Assembly (NCBI RefSeq): GCF_030580955.1
Contig: NZ_JAUQON010000003.1
Location: 62,001 to 126,000 of the forward strand
DNA: 64,000 nt
DNA from: Hymenobacter convexus
Lineage (GTDB): Bacteria; Bacteroidota; Bacteroidia; Cytophagales; Hymenobacteraceae
Direction of reading: 5' to 3'
In this document: one piece after another, positions 18,391 to 27,000 of the stretch
Layout: each line of letters starts with the position of its first letter
Position numbering within the stretch: position 1 is the stretch's first letter
Translations under genes and position numbers: made by a program
The notes under the pieces: generated by a model
What the model was told of the DNA's origin: nothing
Databases searched by the model: none
The model's input: only the letters and a program-made list of their open reading frames with translations

Positions 18391-18503
18391 GAACGTCATG
18401 CTGAGCGCAGCGCAGCGGAGTCGAAGCATCTCTACCGCAGAAGTAATCAATGCCGCTGCAACGAAGCGGTAGAGATGCTTCGACAAGCTCAGCATGACGT
18501 TCT
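18391..18503. repeat. Intergenic inverted repeat family A, copy 3
   Basis: GAACGTCATGCTGAGCGCAG on the left and ...CTCAGCATGACGTTC on the right, ending 19 bases before the permease start codon. Confidence 0.85.
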
Positions 18504-18522
18504 GCTTTTTCAACTCTCTGCC

Positions 18523-19305
18523 ATGAAATCCCTTTTCGCCCCCAACGCCCAGCCGCGCCGCCTTGTGTTCACCTCCATGGTGGTGGCGCAAGTAGCTCTG
18601 CTGCTACTGCTGTGGCTGTTTTATCCCATGCAGCTTTTCCCCAGCCTGGGCGAAGTCGTGCGTTCGCTCGGCGACCTCATCAGCACCCAGGGCCTCATCC
18701 AGGAGCTGTGGGCCAGCATGACCACGGCGCTGAGTGCCCTGGGCATTGCCACGGTGCTGGCATTGCTCATATCGTACCTCACGGCGCTGCCCTTCTTCCG
18801 GCCCATCGCCTACGCGGCCTCCAAGATGCGCTACCTCACCCTGACCGGCCTGACCTTCTTCATGGCCCTGATGCTGAGCTCGGGCCACCAGGTGAAGCTT
18901 TCGGTTTTGGTTTTTGGCGCCACCGTGTACCTCGTGACGGGCATGACGAGCGTGATTCTGACCACCACGCAGGAGGAAATGGACCACGCCCGCACCCTGG
19001 GCATGAGCGAGTGGCGCAGCTTCTACGAAGTGGTGGTGCTGGGCAAGCTCGATGAGATGCTCGAAGTGGTGCGCCAGAACTTCGCCATCATCTGGACCAT
19101 GATTACGCTGGTCGAAACGCTCTACCAGTCCGAAGGCGGCATCGGTCTGCTGCTCTATAAGCAGAACCGCTACCTGCATTTGGATGGGGTGCTGGCTATT
19201 CAACTGGTGATTCTGGCGACGGGGGCGGCGCAGGACTACGTGTTTGTGCTGTTGCGGCGGGTGTTTTTCCCTTACTCGGCGCTGGGCAGTAGCGCGGACT
19301 TTTAG
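18523..19305 (+). CDS. ABC transporter permease (NitT/TauT type)
   Basis: 260 residues from ATG 18523; the frame is open upstream only through repeat A3. About six membrane segments are visible, the first at residues ~13-34. The EAA-loop motif EEMDHARTLGMSEWRSFYEV (~residues 148-167) is the ATPase contact of binding-protein-dependent permeases. Its last codons and stop (GSSADF then TAG, 19288-19305) are read from the left arm of a REP element, so the native C-terminus may have been replaced. The partner ATPase gene is 759 bases downstream, beyond an inserted transposase gene. Confidence 0.9.
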   Translation: MKSLFAPNAQPRRLVFTSMVVAQVALLLLLWLFYPMQLFPSLGEVVRSLGDLISTQGLIQELWASMTTALSALGIATVLALLISYLTALPFFRPIAYAASKMRYLTLTGLTFFMALMLSSGHQVKLSVLVFGATVYLVTGMTSVILTTTQEEMDHARTLGMSEWRSFYEVVVLGKLDEMLEVVRQNFAIIWTMITLVETLYQSEGGIGLLLYKQNRYLHLDGVLAIQLVILATGAAQDYVFVLLRRVFFPYSALGSSADF

Positions 19306-19375
19306 TCCGTGAGTCGAAATACTGGTACTGGGCTTATTAGTGGTTGACTCGCGGACTAAAAGTCCGCGCTACTGC
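19287..19375. repeat. REP/BIME pair (family C), copy 1, downstream flank of the RAYT gene
   Basis: GTAGCGCGGACTTTTAGTCC on the left and GGACTAAAAGTCCGCGCTAC on the right. Each arm is itself a small palindrome (GCGGACT..AGTCCGC), the form usual for REP elements. It overlaps the 3' ends of both the permease and the RAYT genes. Confidence 0.88.
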
Positions 19376-19875
19376 GCCAGATAACTGTATGGCCACTTTT
19401 CCCAATCATCCACCAAACCAGCCTTTACTGGATTCTCCAGCACGTAGTGAATAATCCGTTCCAGTTCTCCCACTCGCACCACATGGTCGTAGCTCTCGGC
19501 CTGCCAGAAGCTCCCGCTCCGCCCCAACAACTGGTTCGCCAGCCGGCTGGAATAGCCTTTGAGCAACTGTAATGTTTTCGCCAGCGACGGTGCTCCCTCT
19601 GGCAATTCTACCACGAGGTGAACGTGGTTGGGCATGATGCAATAACACCGTAGGCTGTAGCTTTTCCCAGCCGGGTAATGCAGTGCCTGCGCTACCACAG
19701 CCGCAATTTCAGGCTGCCGCAGCCAGGTGGGACCGTGGGTGCTGCCCGCCAGCAAATCATCGAAACGACCAAAGTATTTCTTCCGCTCGGCATACTGCGC
19801 GGCGGGGTCTGGACCGCAGCTTTCCTGCAGCAATTGGGCTTCTGCCTGCAGCCGCCCCAACACCTCCTGTGGCAA
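19369..19875 (-). CDS. REP-associated tyrosine transposase (RAYT, Y1_Tnp/TnpA_REP), start uncertain
   Basis: 168 residues from TTG 19875. CYCIMPNHVHLVVELPEG contains the HUH metal-binding motif (His84, His86), and FWQAESYDHVVR followed by IIHYVLENPVKAGL is the conserved C-terminal region of the family. Clear family similarity continues upstream in the same frame to about 19950 (YYERNLPHRLLPGELIFITF), yet the frame has no ATG, GTG or TTG between the in-frame TAA at 19989-19987 and 19875. Either a CTG (19956) is used or the start has decayed. REP elements flank it on both sides. It sits antisense between an ABC permease and its ATPase, so it looks inserted. RAYTs mobilise or maintain REPs and are not usual insertion sequences. 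Confidence 0.85.
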   Translation of the reverse strand: MPQEVLGRLQAEAQLLQESCGPDPAAQYAERKKYFGRFDDLLAGSTHGPTWLRQPEIAAVVAQALHYPAGKSYSLRCYCIMPNHVHLVVELPEGAPSLAKTLQLLKGYSSRLANQLLGRSGSFWQAESYDHVVRVGELERIIHYVLENPVKAGLVDDWEKWPYSYLAQ

Positions 19876-19970
19876 GCTGCCCGCCAGCCGGAACGTGATG
19901 AAAATGAGCTCGCCCGGCAGCAGCCGATGCGGCAGGTTACGCTCATAATAAACCAGGCGGACACAGCCGC

Positions 19971-20062
19971 AATGTAGCGCGGACTTTTAGTCCGCGACCC
20001 CAAAAGCCGTTCAAAATCTCTTCATCCCGCCAACTCGCGGACTACAAAGTCCGCGCTACATT
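19971..20062. repeat. REP/BIME pair (family C), copy 2, upstream flank of the RAYT gene
   Basis: AATGTAGCGCGGACTTTTAG on the left and ACTACAAAGTCCGCGCTACATT on the right. It ends 2 bases before the ATG of the ABC ATPase gene, so it occupies the whole upstream region of that gene. Confidence 0.88.
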
Positions 20063-20064
20063 CC

Positions 20065-20895
20065 ATGACCGCCCACACCTACGCCTATAAAGACCCTATC
20101 CTGACGCTCAACAACGTCTCCATCGCCTTCCAGGGCGAACCCATCCTGCGCGACATCAACGCCCAGGTACTCGACGTGACCCGCCCCAACATGCAGCAGG
20201 GCCAGGTTGTAGGCTTCTACGGCCGCTCGGGCATCGGCAAGTCGGTGCTGTGCCGCATCATGGCGGGGCTCATCGCGCCCGACACTGGCACCGTGGAAGT
20301 GGGCCTCGCCCAACAGCCCGTCACGCCCGGCATGGTGGGCTTCGTGCAGCAGCGCTACCCCCTCTTCGACCACCGCACCCTGCACGACAACCTGCTGGTG
20401 GCCGCCCAGCGCAAGCACGCCCCCGCCGATGCCCGCCAGCACGTCGATGCCTACCTCGAACGCTTCGGCTTGGCCCCGCACCGGCGCAAGTACCCGGCCC
20501 TGCTCTCGGGCGGGCAGCGCCAGCGGGCGGCCATCGCCCAGCAGCTGCTCTGCTCCGACCACCTCATCCTGCTCGATGAGCCCTTCTCCGGCCTCGACGT
20601 GGCCATGATTGACGAAGTGAAGCGTATCATCGTCGAAGTCACCACCATGGACGAGTTGAACACTGTCATCATCGTCTCGCACGACATCGTGACCACCACC
20701 GCCCTGGCCGACCGCCTCTGGCTGCTCGGCTACGAGCACGACGCGGCCGGGGCCCTCGTGCCGGGCGCCACCATCAGCCCCCAGCACCAATACAACCTGG
20801 CCGAAATGGGCCTCGCCTGGCACGAAAACGTCGAAGCCGAACCCGAATTCGCCCAGTTCGTCGAGCACATCAAGAATGAGATTCGGGGGAGTTAG
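20065..20895 (+). CDS. ABC transporter ATP-binding protein (NitT/TauT type)
   Basis: 276 residues. Walker A is GRSGIGKS (~residues 53-60), the signature LLSGGQRQRAAIAQQLL (~148-164), Walker B LILLDEPFSGLD (~170-181) and the H-loop VSHDI (~209). It energises import through the membrane permease. It most likely pairs with the permease at 18523-19305 and the SBP-OmpA protein, from which it is separated by the RAYT insertion. No native promoter is visible, since the REP directly abuts the start. Its TAG stop shares bases with the stop of the convergent nuclease-like gene. Confidence 0.93.
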   Translation: MTAHTYAYKDPILTLNNVSIAFQGEPILRDINAQVLDVTRPNMQQGQVVGFYGRSGIGKSVLCRIMAGLIAPDTGTVEVGLAQQPVTPGMVGFVQQRYPLFDHRTLHDNLLVAAQRKHAPADARQHVDAYLERFGLAPHRRKYPALLSGGQRQRAAIAQQLLCSDHLILLDEPFSGLDVAMIDEVKRIIVEVTTMDELNTVIIVSHDIVTTTALADRLWLLGYEHDAAGALVPGATISPQHQYNLAEMGLAWHENVEAEPEFAQFVEHIKNEIRGS

Positions 20896-21494
20896 ACGAG
20901 GTCGCGCACCTGCCAATTACGAGGTGGTCGGTTCGACAGATTATAGAGCGCAAACAGGATTCCCCATTCATCCAGTTTGGCAGTCAAACGCTGGTCAAGT
21001 GCCGCTACTCGTTCTTTCTTCACCAGTCGGGACAAGCCGTTTTCAGTGGTAGCAACTGGTAAGGGGGCAGGCTCCACTAAAAACAACACGACTTCAATGG
21101 GTGGGCTCTTGCTTAAGCAAGCCTGTGGCAGCAATGATGCTTCACCAAGGCGCTCAGCAAGCACAAGCCCGGCAAGTGTGCCCACCGTTTTTTGCAACAC
21201 CGAAATGAATAATTCAGCGTGACGGTCACCCGTCCCAATCGTCCGTTTCCTGTCGTCTTTAACCTCGATAAACTGCAGCTTCGCCGGAACGTCAGGTAAT
21301 CGACACACGATGTCCATGCCGCGAACCTGCTGTACGCCGCCTCGCTCAATGATGCGCCGGTAGAAACTTGCTGGCTCGCCCGTTTTAGAATTTCCTTGTC
21401 GGTCGTACTGAATAACTTCCCAATCAGAAGGGAACTCCAGTTCCAGTTTTCGCTCAGTTACTATCGGCATGGAACTGACGGTCTTCGCGGGCAA
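20892..21494 (-). CDS. PD-(D/E)XK nuclease-like protein, partner of an AAA ATPase
   Basis: 200 residues from ATG 21494; an internal ATG at 21470 would give 192 and a smaller overlap. Residues ~58-80 read RGMDIVCRLP...LQFIEVKDD, placing Asp61, Glu77 and Lys79 in the spacing of a PD-(D/E)XK nuclease core, with a helix (RHAELFISVLQKTVGTLAGL) after it. I do not recognise a named family. The start overlaps the 3' end of the ATPase gene by 17-41 bases, so translation is probably coupled. An ATPase plus nuclease pair is the usual layout of OLD-, Gabija- and PARIS-type anti-phage systems; that function is inferred. Confidence 0.8.
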   Translation of the reverse strand: MPAKTVSSMPIVTERKLELEFPSDWEVIQYDRQGNSKTGEPASFYRRIIERGGVQQVRGMDIVCRLPDVPAKLQFIEVKDDRKRTIGTGDRHAELFISVLQKTVGTLAGLVLAERLGEASLLPQACLSKSPPIEVVLFLVEPAPLPVATTENGLSRLVKKERVAALDQRLTAKLDEWGILFALYNLSNRPPRNWQVRDLV

Positions 21495-22560
21495 AAATTT
21501 CTTCTAAATCATCAGCTTGCTCTAATTCTGCTTCAAGAGCCACAACGTCTGGCAAAAACTTGAAATCATCTCTAGCAACTACCGTAGTAGGCTGACCATC
21601 TTCTGCATTCAAACCGAAATAGCGAATCGGTAATGGCTTATCCGTTTTTTGACGTGAAAGAATATGAAATTCTTTCAGCAAACTCATGCTGTGGGTGGCC
21701 AAGATGATTTGGAAGCCTTGGCGGGCTAATGCGGCTAGGATAGCAGCGAGTTTTCGTAGCAGCGCAGGATTCAAATTAGCCTCTGGTTCGTCCCAAAAAA
21801 GCGTCGTTTGTTTGGTAAGGCTACCATTTGAAAGAAGTTTTTGTAATGTACCAAACTTACGTAGGCCTTCAGCGACCATACTTATTGCCGTTTGTCGGCC
21901 AGACATATCAGCCAAATAATACCTACCCTCCTCTTCTTTTATTTCTCCGCCTATAATATCGGTCAAAGACTGAATAGCATCGGGCACTTCTGTTTTGCGC
22001 AACGCTAGCAAACGAAGTTGGGCCAGTAAGTCCAAATAATTTCTTTCTACAGGAATTACAACTTGCTCAGATGCTGGTGACATCCAGTTTAAAGTAAGGA
22101 TTTCCTTAGCAGGAATATAAACAGGTTTGAAAGCGGCTTCCGTAGCTGATACAGCTTCAAGACCTATGCTACTTTTGTTTTGGTCAGTCTGTAAAGAAGC
22201 CGGAGTTAAATTAAACGATAATTGTTCTGAGCTTTTGCTCCAAAAATCAGCAGTCACTTGCGCACGTTCTTGTACATTCCACCTAATGAGTGGCGCGAGT
22301 TGAGATGACAAAAAAACTTCTGGTAATGCCTTGAATAAAGTAGATACCCATGCAATCTGATTAGTCATTGCATCGGCTAGTTTCTCACTCCCAAATTGTT
22401 TATAAATATCGTATCTGGCTGACTCAATTACGTAACCCAATTTTAATACATGGCTTTTGCCCGTACCATTGGTACCAACCAACACGTTCAGCCCTTGCAC
22501 AAACTCGAAGTCGGCATCGGCGAAAACGGTGAAATTTTTAAGATGGAGGCGCTTTAGCAT
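21454..22560 (-). CDS. AAA/ABC-type ATPase (AAA_15/AAA_21, OLD/RecF-like)
   Basis: 368 residues from ATG 22560, chosen because MLKRLHLKNFTVFADADFEF is the classical start of RecF/OLD-like ATPases; the frame is open further upstream only by chance. Walker A is GTNGTGKS (29-36), Walker B TTLFWDEPEANLNP (252-265) and the switch His ATHS (His290). There is no TOPRIM domain. The body between is helical. The gene is visibly more A/T-rich than its neighbours, which suggests horizontal origin. It is followed by the overlapping nuclease-like gene, forming a two-gene unit, probably for phage defence. Confidence 0.9.
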   Translation of the reverse strand: MLKRLHLKNFTVFADADFEFVQGLNVLVGTNGTGKSHVLKLGYVIESARYDIYKQFGSEKLADAMTNQIAWVSTLFKALPEVFLSSQLAPLIRWNVQERAQVTADFWSKSSEQLSFNLTPASLQTDQNKSSIGLEAVSATEAAFKPVYIPAKEILTLNWMSPASEQVVIPVERNYLDLLAQLRLLALRKTEVPDAIQSLTDIIGGEIKEEEGRYYLADMSGRQTAISMVAEGLRKFGTLQKLLSNGSLTKQTTLFWDEPEANLNPALLRKLAAILAALARQGFQIILATHSMSLLKEFHILSRQKTDKPLPIRYFGLNAEDGQPTTVVARDDFKFLPDVVALEAELEQADDLEEIFAREDRQFHADSN

Positions 22561-22563
22561 AGC

Positions 22564-22571
22564 CAAAACTA
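22564..22571 (-). promoter_or_regulatory. Candidate -7 element for the ATPase-nuclease unit
   Basis: TAGTTTTG on the minus strand matches TANNTTTG and lies 3 bases upstream of the ATG at 22560, so the mRNA would be nearly leaderless. It supports the chosen start. Confidence 0.5.
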
Positions 22572-22608
22572 CGTAATTGCGGCCCCATTCGGCCAACCCT
22601 CCCACATA

Positions 22609-23970
22609 ATGCCCACCGGTACCCTGCTCATCATCGACGACGAAGCGCGCTTGCGCCAGCTGCTGGCCCAGGTGCTGGAGCTGGAAGGCTACACCGTGCT
22701 GCAAGCCCCCGACGCCCGCCGCGGCCTAGAGCTGCTCCAGCAACACGCCGCCGACATCCTGCTCGTGCTCTCCGACGTGAAGCTGCCCGATGCCAACGGC
22801 GTCGACCTGCTGCCCCGCTTCAAAGCCGCCGCCCCCGATGCCGAAGTGGTGCTGCTCACCGCCTTCGGCACCATCCCCGACGGCGTGAAGGCCATGAAGC
22901 TCGGCGCATTCGACTACCTCACCAAGGGCGATTTTGAGCAGCAGCTGGTGGTCGTCGTCGACCGCGCCGCCGAAAAAGCCCGCCTCCGCCAGCGCGTCAC
23001 GGAGCTGGAGCGCCGCGTGGGCCAGCAGTACCGCTTCGAGTCCATGATTGGCGACTCCGTAGAGCTGCGGCGCGTGCAGCAGCTGGCCCGCCAGGTAGCG
23101 CCCACCGACAGCACCGTGCTGCTCGAAGGCCCCACCGGCAGCGGCAAGGAGCTGTTTGCCCAGGCCATTCACCAGGCCAGCGGGCGGCAGGGCAAGGCCT
23201 TCGTGGCCGTCAATTGCAGCGCCTTCCCCAAAGATTTGCTCGAATCCGAGCTGTTTGGCTACAAGAAAGGGGCCTTCACCGGCGCGCTGACCGACAAGAA
23301 GGGCCTGCTGGAAGAAGCCAACGGCGGCACCCTGTTTCTGGACGAAATCGGCGAGCTGGAGCTCAACGTGCAGGCCAAGTTCCTGCGGGTGCTCGAAAGC
23401 CAGAGCTTCACCAAGCTCGGCGACACCAAGCCCACCAAGGTCAACATCCGCCTGGTGGCCGCCACCAACCGCAACCTCAAGCAGGAAGCCGCCGAAGGCC
23501 GCTTCCGCCCCGATTTATACTACCGCCTCTCGGTCTTCACCATCCTCGTTCCCTCGCTCAAAGACCGGCCCACCGACGTGCCGCCGCTGGCCAACTATTT
23601 CCTCCAGCACTTCGCCGCTCGCCTCAGCAAGCGCCTCCCCGGCCTCTCTGAGGAAGCCCTGGCCATGCTGCAGCGCTACCCCTGGCCCGGCAATGTGCGC
23701 GAGCTGAAAAACGTGTTGGAACGGGCCGCCATCCTGGCTCCGAATGGGGAGTTGCTGTCGGCCGATTATCTACCCGATGAATTCCATGCCCTGGGCCGAC
23801 CCGCCAAGCCCGGCGCCGATGCGGCCGACGAAAGCCTGCGGGCGCTGGAAGCCCGGCACATCGGGAAATTGATGGGGGAATTGGAAGGCAACAAGCCGGA
23901 TGTTGCGAAGCGGCTGGGTATTGGATTGACCACGCTATACCGCAAGCTGGAAGAGTACGGGCTGGGATAG
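22609..23970 (+). CDS. NtrC-family sigma-54-dependent response regulator
   Basis: 453 residues. The receiver domain (1-125) has LLIIDDEARLR and the phospho-acceptor Asp in VLSDVKLP, with the conserved Lys in LTKGDFEQQ. The AAA+ domain (~145-375) carries Walker A GPTGSGKE, the sigma-54 contact loop GAFTGA, Walker B GGTLFLDEIGEL and the arginine-finger region FRPDLYYRLSVF. A Fis-type helix-turn-helix ends the protein (PDVAKRLGIGLTTLYRKLEE). It activates sigma-54 promoters after phosphorylation. The cognate kinase may be the membrane kinase at 27954 or the hybrid kinase at 24091; neither is directly adjacent on the same strand. Confidence 0.96.
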   Translation: MPTGTLLIIDDEARLRQLLAQVLELEGYTVLQAPDARRGLELLQQHAADILLVLSDVKLPDANGVDLLPRFKAAAPDAEVVLLTAFGTIPDGVKAMKLGAFDYLTKGDFEQQLVVVVDRAAEKARLRQRVTELERRVGQQYRFESMIGDSVELRRVQQLARQVAPTDSTVLLEGPTGSGKELFAQAIHQASGRQGKAFVAVNCSAFPKDLLESELFGYKKGAFTGALTDKKGLLEEANGGTLFLDEIGELELNVQAKFLRVLESQSFTKLGDTKPTKVNIRLVAATNRNLKQEAAEGRFRPDLYYRLSVFTILVPSLKDRPTDVPPLANYFLQHFAARLSKRLPGLSEEALAMLQRYPWPGNVRELKNVLERAAILAPNGELLSADYLPDEFHALGRPAKPGADAADESLRALEARHIGKLMGELEGNKPDVAKRLGIGLTTLYRKLEEYGLG

Positions 23971-23981
23971 AGACGCTAAGA

Positions 23982-24087
23982 GCCCGTCATGCTGAGCGCA
24001 GCCGAAGCATCTCTACCGCAGTAGCAATTCAATCGATAAAATTACTTGCGCGGTAGAGATGCTTCGACTGCGCTCAGCATGACGGGC
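23982..24087. repeat. Intergenic inverted repeat family A, copy 4
   Basis: GCCCGTCATGCTGAGCGCAG on the left and CTGCGCTCAGCATGACGGGC on the right, a near-perfect long hairpin between the convergent regulator and hybrid kinase genes. It may also serve as a terminator for both. Confidence 0.88.
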
Positions 24088-24090
24088 TGC

Positions 24091-27000
24091 CTATTTAGCG
24101 GTCAAGTCCAGCAGCAGCTGGCAGAGGGCGTCTTCCTCGTAGGGCTTGGTGAGGCAGGCGTTCATGCCGGCGGCCAGGTAGGCGGCGCGGTCGGCCTCGA
24201 AGGCGTTGGCGGTGAGGGCCACGATGGGCACCTGGGCGCGGGCCGCGTCGGGGTGGCGGCGAATGGCTTCGGTGACCTGCACCCCGTTCAGGCCCGGCAT
24301 GCGGATGTCGAGCAACACCACATCGAACTGCTGCCGCAGCATCTGGGCCAGGGCATCGCGGCCGTTGCTCACGGCCGTCACCTGCACGCCCCAGAATTCG
24401 AGCACGGCCACGGCAATGCGCTGGTTCACCAGGTTGTCTTCGGCCAGCAGCACTTGCAGGCCGCGCAGGCGTTCGGCGGGCGCTTCGGCGGGCGCGGCAG
24501 CGGCCGGCGCCGGCGCCGGGGCCTCGGCGGCCCGGGGCAGCACCAGCTGAAAGGAGAACGCCGTGCCCTGCCCCGACTGGCTGCGCAGGCGCAGGGTGCC
24601 GCCCATTTGCTCCACCAGCTGCTGGCTGATTGTCAGGCCCAGCCCCGTGCCGCCGTAGAGCTGGCTGGTTTCGGCGTTGGCCTGGGAGAAGGCGTCGAAG
24701 ATATGGGCCTGCTCGTTGGTCGAAATGCCAATGCCCGTGTCCTCCACCCGAAAATCCAGGGTAAGGGCCGCGGGGGTTTCGGCCAGCACAGTGGCCCCCA
24801 GCCGCACGCGCCCTTCCTCCGTGAACTTGATGGCGTTCGAGAGCAGGTTGAGCAGCACCTGGTGGAGGCGGTAGGCGTCGCCCACCACGCGGGGCAGGCC
24901 CGGGCGCAGGGGCTCCACTTCCAGCAGCAGGCCTTTTTTGGCGGCCAGCGCGGCCACGGTTTGGCCGGCGCCCTGCAGGGCCATGGCCACGTCGAAGGGC
25001 GCGTGGTTGAGCTCGAGGTGCTGGTTGGTGATTTTGGCCATGTCGAGCACGTCGTTGAGCAGGGCCAGCAGGTGGCGGCCGGCGTGCTGCATGGTGCCCA
25101 GGTATTCGCGCTGGGCGGCATCGAGGGGCGTTTTCTGAAGCAGGGCGGCCATGCCCAGCACCCCGTTCAGGGGCGTGCGGATTTCGTGGCTCATGCGGGC
25201 CAGGAAGGCTTCTTTGGCCTGGGCGTTTTCTTCGGCTTCGCGCTTGGCCAGTTGCAGGGCTTTTTGGGCCATAATGCCCTGCGTCACGTCGTAGCCCGAG
25301 GCCACCACGTAGGGCGCGAGGCCCGGCTCACGCACCTGATAGGTGTAGCATTGCAGGTAGCGCCGCTCGCCCCCGCCGGCCAGCACCTGCACCACGCGGG
25401 GCTGGGCCAGCTGGTCGCCGCTGAGGTAGGCCTGCAGGGCGGCGTGGTGTTCGGGGGGCAGGGCCTGGTGCAGCGCCAGGCCCACCAGCTGCGCCGCGGG
25501 CAAGCCCATGAGGCGCTCAATGGCGGGGTTCACCGAGAGAATGGTACCGGCCAAATCGTGGGTGCAAATCAGGGCCTGGGAGTAGTACACCAGGTCATGG
25601 TACTGCTTTTCGCGGCGCTCCAGGGCCGAGCGGGCCTGCTTCACGGCCGTCACGTCGGTGCTGATGGTCAGGATGTCAATCTGGCCATCGGGGCGCAGCA
25701 TGGGGCGCTTGTGCACATGGAAATACAGGGTTTCGCCGGAGTCCAGGGTATAGGGCATTTCCCGCACCTGGGGCAGCTGGCTGGCGCGCACCAGCTGGTT
25801 GAGGGCCTGCATCTGCCGCATCTCCTCGCGCACGGCCGGCGGCGCGCCCACCTCCTGCCAGTGGCGGCCGTGCGCAATCATGGTTTCGTAGGCCGGGTTG
25901 GAAAACGAAACCGCGCCGTTGGGGGCCACAATGTAGAGCACGTTGGGCAGGGCGTCCAGAATCTGGCGCACGAAGTCCTGCTGCACCTGCAGCATCTGCT
26001 GCACCTCGTGCTGAAGCTTTTCGGCGGTGTAGCGGGCCGTGATGTCGATGCCCGACCCCACCACCAGGCGCAGCGTGCCGTCGGCGTCGAACACGGGCCG
26101 CAGGTGCCGCATAATGAGCTGTGGGCGCTTCTTTTTATCGATGCGCATTTCCTCCCACGTCACGTCGGTGCGGGTGCGCACGGCCAGGTCGAAGTACTGC
26201 TCCCGCTGCTCGGCCATGCCGGGCGGCTGCTGCCGGTTGCGAAACGCGAAGTATTCTTCGTTGGTCATGCCGATGACTTGCCTGCGCACCGCGGGGTCGG
26301 ATATCGACGACGGATTCACGAACAAAAACCGGTGCTCCGCATCAAAAACGGCAATATCGACGGGCAGCAGGTTGAGCACGGACTCGTAAAACTCCTGCTG
26401 CGCCACCATCTTTTCCTCGCCCTGCTTTCGCTCGGTGATGTCGATGCCGGAGCAGATAATCAGCGTGCGGCCATCGGCCGACACCACGGGCCGGAAGCGG
26501 AGCAAGTAGCTGCGGGGCGCCCCTTCCCGCACATGAATTTCTTCCCATTCCACCTCGCGCTGCTCCCGCAGGGCGGCGGCAAAGTAGGCGGCGCGCTGCT
26601 GAATCATGGCCGCGGGGCGCTGCCGGCGCGTGCCCGCTTCGGTATTGGTTTTGCCCAGCATCCAGGCCCGCACGTCGGGGTCGGGCTCCACCAGCTGGTT
26701 GAGGTAGAGGTAGCGGTGCTCGGCATCGAATACGGCGACGGTGCTGGGCACCTGCTCCAGAATGCTTTCGTAGAACGCGCGCTGGTTGGCCAGCAGCTGT
26801 TCGGCCCGGAACCGCTCCGTAATTTCGGTGAGGTAAAGCGTGGCGTAAGGCTCGCCGGGCACGGCCACGGCCGTGAACAGGTAGTGCGCCCCGGCCACGG
26901 CCAGCTCCTGCTGGCCGTGGCCGGGGCGCAGGGCGGCTTGCACCAGGGCCACCAGCCGCTGCTGCAGGCCGTCGGCGTTGTGGGCCAAGGCCTGCAGCAG

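Noticed and set aside
19287..20062. IS200/IS605-type insertion sequence
   Set aside because: The gene belongs to the RAYT branch (IIHYVLENPVKAGL) and is flanked by palindromic REPs in both orientations; no TnpB and no IS200-type ends.
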